Position numbers and translations under genes: made by a program. Of a stretch of 33,678 nt of DNA, positions 26,678-33,678 are shown piece after piece. The stretch is from Desulfobacteraceae bacterium (lineage in GTDB: Bacteria; Desulfobacterota; Desulfobacteria; Desulfobacterales; RPRI01), in assembly GCA_003818505.1 (NCBI GenBank), contig RPRI01000044.1, positions 1 through 33,678 on the forward strand. Reading direction: 5' to 3'. Under the pieces are notes generated by a model. That model was not told the DNA's origin, made no database searches, and was given only the letters and a program-made list of their open reading frames with translations. Positions within the stretch are counted from its first letter, which is position 1. Each line of letters starts with the position of its first letter.

Positions 26678-27505
26678 ATGAAAAACATACCTTTTTTAAA
26701 GATGAGTGGAAGCGGCAATGACTTCATCATAATAGACAACAGGAACAATCTTGTTGATGAAAGCGGACTTACCTCCTTTGTTAAAAAAGTCTGTATGCGC
26801 AGGATGTCGGCCGGGGCGGACGGTTTGATACTGATAGAAAAGCATGATTCGGCTGATTTCAAGTGGCGTTTTTTTAATTCAGACGGAGGCAGAGCCGAAA
26901 TGTGCGGAAACGGAGCAAGGTGCGCTGCAAGGTTTGCATATATAAACGGTATTGCAGGCTCCGGCATGTCGTTTGTAACCGATGCCGGTATTGTCAATGC
27001 CGAGGTTACGGGTGACAGGAGCATGGTAAAGATGCCGGAGCCCTCCGGCTTTAAAAATAATTGCCTGATACAGCTGAATAGCGGCCCTTTGAAAGTTTCA
27101 TGTGTAAATACAGGTGTTCCGCACGCGGTTATAGTTACGGACGGGATCGACGGGGTTGATGTTATAGGCACGGGAAGGGAGATCCGGTTCCATAAGCATT
27201 TTGCTCCTGCCGGGACAAATGTGAATTTTATAACCGGAATAGAAAACGGGACAATATCGATCCGGACATATGAGAGGGGAGTTGAGGATGAGACGCTCGC
27301 ATGCGGGACCGGGGCAATTGCATCAGCGCTTGTTACGGCGTTTAAGAACAAAGCTGTATCTCCGGTAAACGTAATAACAAGAAGCGGTGTGATTCTCACA
27401 ATCCATTTCAGCCGTGATAATGGAAGGTTTTACGATATTTATCTTGAGGGGGATGCAAGAGTCATATACAAGGGAGAACTCTGGGAGGACTCATGGAAGT
27501 ATTAG
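26678..27505 (+). CDS. dapF: Diaminopimelate epimerase
   Basis: A 275-aa cofactor-independent racemase converting LL- to meso-diaminopimelate, needed both for lysine and for peptidoglycan. The two catalytic cysteines are C76 (EMCGNGARC) and C209 (LACGTGAIA). The N-terminal KMSGSGNDFIIID and the NSDGGRAE segment are standard. The start is preceded by a purine-rich stretch (GAAAAGATA) rather than a strong Shine-Dalgarno. It sits directly between lysA and dapL, consistent with the aminotransferase variant of the pathway, in which DapL makes LL-DAP and DapF epimerises it. Confidence 0.97.
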   Translation: MKNIPFLKMSGSGNDFIIIDNRNNLVDESGLTSFVKKVCMRRMSAGADGLILIEKHDSADFKWRFFNSDGGRAEMCGNGARCAARFAYINGIAGSGMSFVTDAGIVNAEVTGDRSMVKMPEPSGFKNNCLIQLNSGPLKVSCVNTGVPHAVIVTDGIDGVDVIGTGREIRFHKHFAPAGTNVNFITGIENGTISIRTYERGVEDETLACGTGAIASALVTAFKNKAVSPVNVITRSGVILTIHFSRDNGRFYDIYLEGDARVIYKGELWEDSWKY

Positions 27506-27510
27506 AAAGA

Positions 27511-27545
27511 CAGGCTGAAGGCTAAACACCTTCGGTCTTCAGTCT
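27511..27545 (+). repeat. REP-like palindromic repeat before dapL
   Basis: CAGGCTGAAGGCTAA...CCTTCGGTCTTCAGTCTA can fold two ways: GAAGG with CCTTC, or GGCTGAAG with CTTCAGTC. It shares its phrases with the argF-argG spacer element (21887-21945), indicating a dispersed family. Confidence 0.55.
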
Positions 27546-27580
27546 AAACAACCTTATATATATGGGATGGTGCTGATAAT

Positions 27581-28750
27581 ATGATTACAATTGAAAAATC
27601 GGAAAGACTGAAAAATCTCCCTCCTTATCTTTTTAAGGAGATAGACAGGCAGAAGGAAGAGGTCAGAAAGCGCGGTGTTGATATAATAAGCCTTGGCGTC
27701 GGAGATCCCGATATGCCGACGCCTCCTCACATTATTGAAGCTTTGCAGAAAGCTGCTACGGATCCGGAAAACCATAAGTACCCCTCATATACGGGAATGG
27801 ATGATTTCAACAGGGCTGTTGCACGGTGGTACAAGAAAAGATTCAATGTGAAGCTTGATTCGGCAAACGAGGTCGTAACTCTTATAGGATCGAAGGAGGG
27901 TATAGCCCACATACCGCTTGCTTTCATAAATCCGGGAGATCTCGCCCTTATGACAAGCCCTGGCTATCCTGTTTACAATGTCGGCGTTCAGTTCGCGGGA
28001 GGGGTTTCATATTTTATGGATCTGAAGAAGGAGAACGATTTTCTGCCTGATCTCGGAGCCATCCCGGCCGATATTGCAAAAAAAGCAAAACTGATGTTTA
28101 TAAACTACCCCAATAATCCCACGTCGGCGGTTGCCACAGGTGAGTTTTTTAAAGAGGTAGTGCGTTTTGCTGAATCAAACAATATTATTGTCTGCCACGA
28201 CGCAGCTTACACTGAAATGGCCTTTGACGGATACAAGCCGGTAAGCTTCCTTGAAACCGAAGGCGCCGGGGAGGTAGGCATCGAGTTTCATTCACTTTCA
28301 AAAACTTACAACATGACAGGATGGCGCCTGGGCTTTGCGGTGGGACGGCAGGAGGTCATAAACGGACTTGGTCAGATAAAAAGCAACATTGATTCAGGAG
28401 CGTTTCAGGCGGTGCAGGTTGCAGGGATCGCGGCTCTTGACGGCGACCAAGCCTGTGTTGATGACATAAACAGGGAATATGAGGAACGTCGGAATATTCT
28501 GGTGTACGGTCTTATGGCTCTTGGATTTTCGGTGCAGAAGCCGCGTGCCACTTTTTATGTGTGGGTTGAGGTGCCCAAAGGATATACATCCACTCAGTTT
28601 ACAAGCCATCTTTTGTCAAAAGCAGGCATAGTAGTGACTCCGGGAAACGGTTTCGGCGCTGCCGGAGAGGGTTATATCAGGATGGCTCTAACTGTAGGAA
28701 AAGAGAGGATGAAAGAGGTTATAGAGAGGATGCGCGCAACCGGGTTCTAA
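27581..28750 (+). CDS. dapL: LL-diaminopimelate aminotransferase
   Basis: A 389-aa class I PLP aminotransferase. In the DapL pathway it converts tetrahydrodipicolinate straight to LL-diaminopimelate with glutamate as donor, bypassing succinylation or acetylation. Visible motifs are GVGDPDMPTP (39-48), YPSYTGMDDF, NYPNNPTSAVAT (PLP-binding Asn), CHDAAYTEMAF and the Schiff-base lysine K241 in HSLSKTYNMTGWRLGF, with the conserved Arg late in the chain (GYIRMALT). It resembles the bacterial DapL2-type more than generic aspartate aminotransferases, and its place right after dapF supports the call. The ribosome binding site is weak (GGATGGTG). The following folK starts only 5 nt after the stop. Confidence 0.88.
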   Translation: MITIEKSERLKNLPPYLFKEIDRQKEEVRKRGVDIISLGVGDPDMPTPPHIIEALQKAATDPENHKYPSYTGMDDFNRAVARWYKKRFNVKLDSANEVVTLIGSKEGIAHIPLAFINPGDLALMTSPGYPVYNVGVQFAGGVSYFMDLKKENDFLPDLGAIPADIAKKAKLMFINYPNNPTSAVATGEFFKEVVRFAESNNIIVCHDAAYTEMAFDGYKPVSFLETEGAGEVGIEFHSLSKTYNMTGWRLGFAVGRQEVINGLGQIKSNIDSGAFQAVQVAGIAALDGDQACVDDINREYEERRNILVYGLMALGFSVQKPRATFYVWVEVPKGYTSTQFTSHLLSKAGIVVTPGNGFGAAGEGYIRMALTVGKERMKEVIERMRATGF

Positions 28751-28755
28751 TTGTT

Positions 28756-29253
28756 ATGGAAAAACACACTGCTTATATTTCCGCTGGCTCCAACATCGGA
28801 GATAAGCTCTTAAACTGCAAAAAAGGCATATCAGATCTTGCCGGGTCTGGTGCTGCGGTCATTAAAGCATGGTCGCGCTTTTATAAAACCTCTCCTGTTG
28901 ACTACAAGGATCAGGACTGGTTCGTGAATGCCGCAGTAAAAATTGAAACGGAGCTCGATCCTTCAGATCTGTTAAAGGAGATGTTTTCGATCCAGACAAA
29001 GGCCGGCAGAAGATTTGATACGGTTCGTTTCGGTCCGCGAATCCTCGACCTTGACATAATACTGTATGACAGTGCGATAGTTAATTCACCCGGTCTTACG
29101 ATACCGCATCCCCGGATGCATAAAAGACGATTTGTACTTGAGCCTTTGTGCGATATAGACCCTGCGGTCGTTCATCCGGTATTAAAAAAGAATTTGAAAT
29201 GCCTGCTCGACAGCCTGGATGATGATGAGCAGAAGACGGTTGTGTGCGCATGA
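28756..29253 (+). CDS. folK: 2-amino-4-hydroxy-6-hydroxymethyldihydropteridine pyrophosphokinase
   Basis: A 165-aa enzyme transferring pyrophosphate from ATP to hydroxymethyl-dihydropterin in folate synthesis. AYISAGSNIGDK is the N-terminal signature, SRFYKTSPVDYKDQDWFVN holds the pterin-binding region, and FGPRILDLDIILYD is the magnesium-binding family motif. IPHPRMHKRRFVLEPL is the standard C-terminal part. It starts 5 nt after dapL without its own clear ribosome binding site, suggesting coupling. Its stop overlaps the next start (ATGA). Confidence 0.96.
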   Translation: MEKHTAYISAGSNIGDKLLNCKKGISDLAGSGAAVIKAWSRFYKTSPVDYKDQDWFVNAAVKIETELDPSDLLKEMFSIQTKAGRRFDTVRFGPRILDLDIILYDSAIVNSPGLTIPHPRMHKRRFVLEPLCDIDPAVVHPVLKKNLKCLLDSLDDDEQKTVVCA

Positions 29254-29507
29254 AACTTATAATATACTTAATCCTGATATATCTTGTATATAAGGTTATC
29301 AAAACATGGATGACTCCTTCGGCATATTCCGGGAAAAAGGAGTACGGCAGCACAGGTCAGTTGGATGACGTAATGATAAAAGATCCTGTCTGCGGTGTAT
29401 ATTTTCCGAAGAAAGACGGAATATATCTTAATTCTGACGGCAGGGATTTGTATTTTTGCAGCACTGAATGCAGAGACAGGTTCGTTGATTCAATTTCAAA
29501 AAAATAA
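29250..29507 (+). CDS. Small membrane-anchored YHS/TRASH-like cysteine protein
   Basis: An 85-aa protein. Residues 2-20 form a single membrane helix (KLIIYLILIYLVYKVIK); a short linker leads to a soluble end with a metal-binding look: KDPVCGVYFPKKDG (C48) and YFCSTECRDRF (C70, C74). The DPVCG...YFCS..C..F pattern is that of YHS/TRASH domains, small Cys-based metal-binding modules. A GTG two codons earlier is possible, but the ATG overlapping the folK stop by 4 nt is preferred. It is part of the dapL-folK run. The metal and partner are unknown; a heme or metal-delivery accessory role is only a guess. Confidence 0.8.
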   Translation: MKLIIYLILIYLVYKVIKTWMTPSAYSGKKEYGSTGQLDDVMIKDPVCGVYFPKKDGIYLNSDGRDLYFCSTECRDRFVDSISKK

Positions 29508-29541
29508 CATGAAGTATGCCGCATAAGGAGGAGGATCTGGT

Positions 29542-30195
29542 ATGAAATTTTTTATTGATACGGCCAACATTGATGAAATAAAGGAAGCAAACAGCATGGG
29601 GATGGTGGACGGGGTTACTACCAATCCGTCTCTTATCGCAAAAGAAGGACGTGATTTCGAGGAGATAATCAAAGAGATATGCGAAATCGTCGACGGCCCA
29701 ATCAGCGCTGAGGTTATAAGCCTTGATCTTAAAGGGATGTTGAAAGAAGCCCGTCATCTTGCGTCGATCCACAGGAATATAGTTGTAAAGATCCCCATGA
29801 CGGTTGAAGGTTTGAAGGCTGTAAGCAAGCTTACAGGAGAAGGAATCAAAACGAATGTTACCCTTGTCTTTTCACCTCTTCAGGCCCTGATGGCTGCAAA
29901 GGCTGGCGCAACTTATGTCAGCCCTTTTGTTGGGCGTCTTGATGACATCTCACATGACGGTCTTCTTCTGGTTGAACAGATAGTTGATATATATGATAAT
30001 TATGCCTACGATACTGAAATAATCGTGGCGAGTGTTCGCAATCCTCTCCACGTGCTTGATTCGGCTTTGCTTGGGGCCGATATCGCGACAATCCCTTTTA
30101 ATGTTTTAGGAAAGCTGGCTTCTCATCCCCTTACGGATAAAGGTATCAAAGCCTTCATGGATGACTGGAACAAGGCAAAAAAAGCAAAAAAGTGA
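29542..30195 (+). CDS. fsa: Transaldolase / fructose-6-phosphate aldolase family protein
   Basis: A 217-aa short-type transaldolase. The Schiff-base lysine is K83 (IVVKIPMT), and the substrate motif [14 protein letters not shown] (23-36) and [11 protein letters not shown] are intact. Enzymes of this size are either true transaldolases (TalB-like exchange in the pentose phosphate pathway) or fructose-6-phosphate aldolases; FIDTAN at the start and FVGRLDD fit both. A lone short transaldolase in anaerobes commonly acts as the transaldolase, which I favour slightly. AAGGAGGAGG lies before the ATG. It is 34 nt after the YHS-like gene. Confidence 0.92.
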   Translation: MKFFIDTANIDEIKEANSMGMVDGVTTNPSLIAKEGRDFEEIIKEICEIVDGPISAEVISLDLKGMLKEARHLASIHRNIVVKIPMTVEGLKAVSKLTGEGIKTNVTLVFSPLQALMAAKAGATYVSPFVGRLDDISHDGLLLVEQIVDIYDNYAYDTEIIVASVRNPLHVLDSALLGADIATIPFNVLGKLASHPLTDKGIKAFMDDWNKAKKAKK

Positions 30196-30310
30196 TTAGA
30201 AGCCATAATAAAATAACCATTATATCTCTGATCATTTTCTTACGGCTCCTTATGCCGGTCACGGTATTTCAATATTACAGGTATTTTTAAACAACGGCTT
30301 ATGGAATAAC

Positions 30311-30877
30311 ATGAAAAGCAGCAGCAGAATTCAGGATATACTGAAACACCCGAACAGCATTACAATGTACAGAATGGCGGTAATTCCCGGTATTATTGTA
30401 ATTATGCTCTTTCCGAACAGGTACTGCACTTTTCTTGCTGCTGTTCTTTTCAGCGCCGCTGCCATAACCGATTATCTTGACGGCTATCTGGCAAGGCGAT
30501 GGGGGCTTGTGTCAAATATCGGAAAATTCATGGACCCGCTTGCCGATAAGCTCCTCGTGTCGTGTTCTTTCATAATGATGACTTCACTCGGCTGGATACC
30601 CGCCTGGGTGGTCTGCATTATTATCGGTCGCGAAATTGCCGTGACAGGACTTCGGAGCATAATGGCAGAACATGGCCAGGATGTAGCTGCAACAAATCTG
30701 GGGAAATATAAAACCGGTTTCCAGATAGCGGCGATAATTCCTCTCCTGATGCATTATCCTTATCTCGGGATAAATTTTCACGCTATAGGAATGTTTTTTT
30801 TATGGGGAGCGCTTGTTTTGACCATATGGTCCGGGATTGACTATTTCACTCATTTCAAGAGGCTTTTTAAGGAATAA
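30311..30877 (+). CDS. pgsA: CDP-diacylglycerol-glycerol-3-phosphate 3-phosphatidyltransferase
   Basis: A 188-aa inner-membrane enzyme making phosphatidylglycerol phosphate, the committed step to phosphatidylglycerol and cardiolipin. The CDP-alcohol phosphotransferase motif D-x2-DG-x2-AR-x8-G-x3-D-x3-D is complete in ITDYLDGYLARRWG and NIGKFMDPLADK. HPNSITMYRMAVIPGI is the usual N-terminus, and four or five membrane helices are apparent (for example ALVLTIWSGIDYFTHF at the end). No strong ribosome binding site; the AATAAC ATG is nevertheless the only sensible start. A tRNA promoter begins 7 nt after the stop. Confidence 0.95.
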   Translation: MKSSSRIQDILKHPNSITMYRMAVIPGIIVIMLFPNRYCTFLAAVLFSAAAITDYLDGYLARRWGLVSNIGKFMDPLADKLLVSCSFIMMTSLGWIPAWVVCIIIGREIAVTGLRSIMAEHGQDVAATNLGKYKTGFQIAAIIPLLMHYPYLGINFHAIGMFFLWGALVLTIWSGIDYFTHFKRLFKE

Positions 30878-30884
30878 ATTTGTA

Positions 30885-30911
30885 TTGACAAAATGTTGGG
30901 AAACTTATAAT
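30885..30911 (+). promoter_or_regulatory. Sigma-70-type promoter for the tRNA-Gly/tRNA-Cys unit
   Basis: TTGACA (30885-30890) and TATAAT (30906-30911) are both consensus hexamers, 15 nt apart, slightly shorter than the 17-nt optimum. They lie just after pgsA and about 90 nt before the first tRNA, with nothing else to transcribe between. Confidence 0.62.
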
Positions 30912-31000
30912 TGGAAAAACCTTGACGGAGACCTCTCTGAAATATCCTGAACAGGTAAAATGGGTTATTATGCAAGGGTTTCCAAGGTTTCTAATGGTGA

Positions 31001-31075
<75 letters not shown>

Positions 31076-31083
31076 TTCTTTTT

Positions 31084-31158
31084 GGCGGCATAGCCAAGTG
31101 GTAAGGCAGCGGTCTGCAAAACCGTTATTCTCCGGTTCAAATCCGGATGCCGCCTCCA
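31084..31158 (+). tRNA. tRNA-Cys (anticodon GCA)
   Basis: Acceptor GGCGGCA pairs with TGCCGCC. D-arm AGCC...GGCA. Anticodon stem GCGGT/ACCGT (one G-U pair), anticodon GCA at 31116-31118. T-arm TCCGG/CCGGA with loop TTCAAAT. CCA is encoded (31156-31158). Its 3' part from the anticodon loop is duplicated about 2 kb downstream, so it is a probable integration site. Confidence 0.96.
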
Positions 31159-31236
31159 ATTTAAATCAGATTTATTATCCAGGATATTTCTGCGTTGCTT
31201 TCCTGTACAAAATATTGGTTTTTAAAAACAGCTCTT
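31115..31236 (+). repeat. Direct repeat copy 1: tRNA-Cys 3' half plus downstream flank (att-like)
   Basis: This 122-nt stretch runs from the tRNA-Cys anticodon loop through CCA and 78 nt beyond. It matches 33111-33233 with 13 mismatches and one 1-nt gap by hand alignment (about 89%). The intact tRNA makes this the left, functional copy. Confidence 0.85.
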
Positions 31237-31338
31237 CCCCGTTCTCGATACAGGGAACTCAAATGATACTCCTCACCGCAATAATGAATCCAAAGTTATT
31301 GATAAGTAGATAACATGTTTGATACTGATTATTTTCCT

Positions 31339-31357
31339 GACACTGAAATCAAGTGTC
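31339..31357. repeat. Short inverted repeat in the cyclophilin leader
   Basis: GACACT / AGTGTC, 6-bp arms with a 7-nt loop, followed 8 nt later by TTTTT (31364-31368). It could be a terminator for transcription out of the tRNAs or an end of a mobile element. Confidence 0.4.
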
Positions 31358-31406
31358 CGGTGGTTTTTGTAGGCCTACTTCATTTCAATTTGAAAGGAGA
31401 AAAACA

Positions 31407-31994
31407 ATGCTGAAAAAGATTCTGGTTATCCTGTCCTGCGGTCTCCCGATTCTCTGCGCCGGGGTCGCGGTCATCGCCGAACCGGCCGATAGGAACCCTG
31501 TCGTACTCATGGAAACCAGCCTGGGCAATGTGAAACTGGAACTCTTCGCCAAGGAGGCGCCGATATCGGTAAAGAACTTTCTTGACTACGTCAACAGCGG
31601 CTTCTATGACGGCACTGTCTTCCACCGGGTAATTCACAACTTTATGATTCAGGGCGGAGGGTTCACGGCCGACCTGAATCAGAAACGGACCAACCCGCCG
31701 ATTAAGAATGAAGCGGACAATGGTCTGAAGAACCTGGTGGGGACGCTTGCCATGGCCCGCACCATGGTTGTCGATTCAGCCACGGCCCAGTTCTTCATCA
31801 ATGTGGTCGACAATAGTTTTCTAAACCATCGTGACAAGACGCCGCAGGGGTATGGGTATGCGGTTTTCGGCAAAGTTAGTGAGGGGATGAACGTAGTGGA
31901 CAAGATCGTTGCCATCAAGACCGGCACGCAGAAGGGGTTTCGGGATGTCCCGGAAACATCGGTCGTCATCAAGTCGATGAAGGTTTTTCCGTAA
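31407..31994 (+). CDS. Exported cyclophilin-type peptidyl-prolyl cis-trans isomerase
   Basis: A 195-aa protein with a cleavable signal peptide (1-24, [22 protein letters not shown]) and a compact bacterial cyclophilin domain. The catalytic region is [13 protein letters not shown], with its conserved Arg and Gln; QFFINVVDN and YAVFGKV complete the binding site. The expected role is proline isomerisation during folding outside the cytoplasm. A longer frame begins 18 codons earlier but lacks a signal peptide at the right place; AAAGGAG 6-7 nt before this ATG decides the start. Codon use is more G/C-rich than the arg/lys genes, and it lies inside the tRNA-Cys islet, both pointing to acquisition by transfer. 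Confidence 0.94.
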   Translation: MLKKILVILSCGLPILCAGVAVIAEPADRNPVVLMETSLGNVKLELFAKEAPISVKNFLDYVNSGFYDGTVFHRVIHNFMIQGGGFTADLNQKRTNPPIKNEADNGLKNLVGTLAMARTMVVDSATAQFFINVVDNSFLNHRDKTPQGYGYAVFGKVSEGMNVVDKIVAIKTGTQKGFRDVPETSVVIKSMKVFP

Positions 31995-32382
31995 CCGAAC
32001 GGGTGTCCTGTGACGCTCCGCGAAAAAGCTGCGGTGGTAGCTATGGATACTTTTAGCTGAGCTGGTAATGGTGCTATCTAAAATCACCTTGACGGAAGCA
32101 GGAATTTATGGATATCGTAAACACAATGTAACATATCAACATCAATGAAAAAATCAGATTTTGTTACGTATAGTAAGGTTGCATATTTGATACTGACGAT
32201 CTTCCTTCCTGCTATCAAGGATGCTCAATGATTGACTGATTTCGAGAACCATGCGAAAGTACGAACGGTAATGTTTAAAATAATGAAGCACGGCCATAAA
32301 ACTAGGAGATAAACAGAGAAAAAAACTCAACCTGTTACATCGGGAGAAACCATTCTACTCAACTCCAAAAGGAGCCACCACT
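31995..32382. other. Islet intergenic region, no gene seen
   Basis: About 390 bases between the two islet genes. No coding frame, tRNA or strong hairpin is supported. The 3' end supplies an AAAGGAG ribosome binding site for the membrane-protein gene, so a promoter for it probably lies here. Confidence 0.35.
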
Positions 32383-32964
32383 ATGAAATTTCGCACTCCC
32401 TTCAATTGGCTGCCCATCGCTGAACAAACGCGTGCGTTCGTTGTATTATTTGTGCTTACTATTATTGTGATGGTTGCACTCCAAGTCCTCGGTGTAAAGC
32501 TCAAGACTGACGCCGCGCCCTCCGGCATTGTTTCTTTTGAACTTGCAGGAACGCTGCCTCTCGCGCAGAAAATCATCGACTCGTGGGGGCAGACGGGACG
32601 CGTTTACGCGGGCATGAACCTCGGACTTGATTTTCTATTCATCGTCGCGTATGCGAGTTGCATAGGCTTGGGCTGCGTGATGGTAGCGCGCAGTCTCGAG
32701 CAACGCAGCATCCTTATTGCTTACGTCGGTGTCGTTCTCGCGTGGGCGTTGTGGCTAGCCGCGCTGCTCGATTGCATCGAAAACTATGCGCTGATCAATC
32801 TGCTGCTTGGCTCACCGCAGGCAGTGTTTGCTGCGCTCTCAAAATGGTGCGCAATCCCGAAATTCCTGATCGTCGGGTTGGGCATCGCGTACTTCATCCT
32901 CGGCGCGCTCGTGGCGAGGGTAATAAAGCTTAGCGGCGGCGCACAGAGCAACGTCATCCGATAA
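32383..32964 (+). CDS. Four-helix integral membrane protein of unknown function
   Basis: A 193-aa membrane protein with predicted helices at about 19-38, 81-102, 110-132 and 160-181. A polar loop of about 40 residues sits between the first two (SFELAGTLPLAQKIIDSWG, then GRVYAGMNLGLDF). Acidic and aromatic residues lie within or next to helices (GLDFLFIVAYA, LLDCIENYALIN). I do not recognise a characterised family. AAAGGAG 8-9 nt before the ATG supports the start. Codon use favours GCG, CTC and CGC, unlike the AT-leaning chromosome around it, and it lies in the tRNA-Cys islet, so lateral origin is likely. Helix-packing suggests a small transporter-like or enzyme-associated protein, but this is not established. 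Confidence 0.8.
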   Translation: MKFRTPFNWLPIAEQTRAFVVLFVLTIIVMVALQVLGVKLKTDAAPSGIVSFELAGTLPLAQKIIDSWGQTGRVYAGMNLGLDFLFIVAYASCIGLGCVMVARSLEQRSILIAYVGVVLAWALWLAALLDCIENYALINLLLGSPQAVFAALSKWCAIPKFLIVGLGIAYFILGALVARVIKLSGGAQSNVIR

Positions 32965-33110
32965 AAAGGAAGGCTATCAATCTGAAAGCCCGATCTGTGG
33001 GCTTGTTGCTATTCCAGCCTTTCGTTTCAACGAATGGAGATCTTAAGAACAATCAACTAATGATAGACTAACAAGAAAGGTTAAAAATCAAAAATCCTTC
33101 CAGGTATATT

Positions 33111-33233
33111 TGCAAAACCGTTATTATCCGGTTCAAATCCGGATGCAGCATCTAATTTAAATCGGATTTTATCTCCAAGATATTTCTGAGTTGCTTTTCT
33201 GTACGAAATACTGGTTTTTAAAAAACAGCTCTT
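33111..33233 (+). repeat. Direct repeat copy 2: decayed tRNA-Cys 3' half plus flank (att-like)
   Basis: Begins abruptly at the anticodon loop (TGCAAAACCG), keeps a perfect T-arm (CCGGTTCAAATCCGG), but the acceptor strand and CCA have decayed (GCAGCATCTA). The homology continues 78 nt into the flank, ending at CAGCTCTT. No 5' tRNA half exists, so it is not a tRNA gene but a duplicated attachment-site-like segment. Confidence 0.85.
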
Positions 33234-33559
33234 TCACAAGCAGTGGGGAATACGCTCGCTGTTTTGGTTTAATATCAAGCTGGGTTTGTGTCTGCAGCAT
33301 GCCGGTTTCAACGGTGCTTTCATCGGCTCCCAAGATCGCTCATTTAAAAGGAGATCCGCACCATGGACAACACAAAAAGAAATTGTTCTGCAAGTGGAAT
33401 AAGGACTATATCAATGCCAACATCAATGAGATTCGCGTATTGACCGCCAAGGATAGGAATGTGTGCCAGAACCGCGCGAGAGCGGCCCGGCATAAGGACA
33501 ATCTGTGTAAGTCTTTGGAATTCAAAAAAAAGAAAAAAATAAAGATCTTTACTTGCAGC
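33234..33559. other. Intergenic region after the second repeat
   Basis: About 325 bases. AAAGGAG at 33348-33354 precedes an ATG at 33363 that opens only 26 codons before TGA. The reading then stays protein-like in places but is broken. It may be a small or decayed gene; I do not call it. No RNA gene is seen. Confidence 0.3.
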
Positions 33560-33678
33560 CTATAAAGCTTTCTCAATGGCCTTGGCCAGGGTTTGAAGGA
33601 TCGTGACGCGAGCATAATTTTTGTCGTTGGCCGACACGAGGGTCCATGGTGCAAGAGATGTGCTGGTGCGCTCAATGA
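33560..33678 (-). CDS. PPK2-family polyphosphate kinase / polyphosphate:AMP phosphotransferase, C-terminal fragment
   Basis: Only the last 38 codons lie in the window; the gene continues beyond the right edge. The reading is IERTSTSLAPWTLVSANDKN followed by YARVTILQTLAKAIEKAL and a TAG at 33560-33562. The ERTST..APW..V.ANDK.YAR..IL.TL..AIE pattern is the characteristic C-terminal end of PPK2-type enzymes, closest to polyphosphate:AMP phosphotransferases. These make or use nucleotides with polyphosphate as phosphate donor. The length is too short for subtype assignment. It converges with the islet, so it may belong to the neighbouring element or to the chromosome beyond. Confidence 0.75.
   Translation of the reverse strand, partial: IERTSTSLAPWTLVSANDKNYARVTILQTLAKAIEKAL

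Noticed and set aside
33191-33565. Plus-strand 124-codon frame near the right edge
   Set aside because: It begins inside the duplicated att-like repeat, is low complexity (Lys runs) and ends against the PPK2 3' end; no support as a gene.

Overview
The window reads as chromosome from a Desulfobacterota (former Deltaproteobacteria) member, probably an anaerobic, Desulfobacterales-like organism. This is inferred from the coaBC / family-4 uracil-DNA glycosylase / NfeD / slipin run, the xerC-hslV-hslU linkage, the compact argBDFGH cluster, an LL-diaminopimelate aminotransferase (dapL) lysine route, and repeat-rich intergenic spacers. No rRNA or taxon-specific marker is present, so the placement is by gene content only.

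Layout. (1) 1-4400 is gene-poor and accessory: a Yip1-type membrane protein and an ExeA-like AAA ATPase with a SPOR-like tail, both on the minus strand, then a frameshifted tyrosine integrase whose last codons and stop run into the 5' end of tRNA-Arg(CCU). (2) 4600-9700 holds signalling-type genes: a 750-aa protein with a divergent class III nucleotide-cyclase-like C-terminus, a PAS-PAS-GGDEF diguanylate cyclase (minus), and an orphan lipoprotein. (3) 9900-16300, plus strand: coenzyme A synthesis (coaBC), Fe-S uracil-DNA glycosylase, NfeD-like membrane protease and slipin, a small Rho-N/SAP-like protein, a HAD phosphatase-like protein and XerC. (4) 16500-18440: HslVU protease. (5) 18650-24700: arginine synthesis argB-argD-argF-argG-argH. 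(6) 24800-28750: an LptM/FN3 lipoprotein, then lysA-dapF-dapL for lysine/meso-diaminopimelate. (7) 28750-30880: folK, a small YHS/TRASH-like membrane protein, a transaldolase-type aldolase and pgsA. (8) 30880-33678: a consensus-like promoter, tRNA-Gly(GCC) and tRNA-Cys(GCA), then a ~2-kb islet with a secreted cyclophilin and a four-helix membrane protein. The islet is bounded by a second, decayed copy of the tRNA-Cys 3' half plus its downstream 80 bp. The last 119 bases hold the C-terminus of a PPK2-family polyphosphate kinase on the minus strand.

The core genes are ordinary and intact. The unusual material is between them: a 143-bp MITE-like element with terminal inverted repeats 13 nt before argF, GRAYATC heptamer arrays (one encoding an extra tail on ArgH), a 20-bp exact repeat shared by two distant spacers, REP-like hairpins around argG and before dapL, a large imperfect hairpin before hslV, and the tRNA-Cys duplication, which suggests tandem integration at one tRNA. 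I did not find a clear new multi-gene defence or metabolic system. The tRNA-Cys islet and the 750-aa cyclase-like protein are the best candidates for something undescribed.
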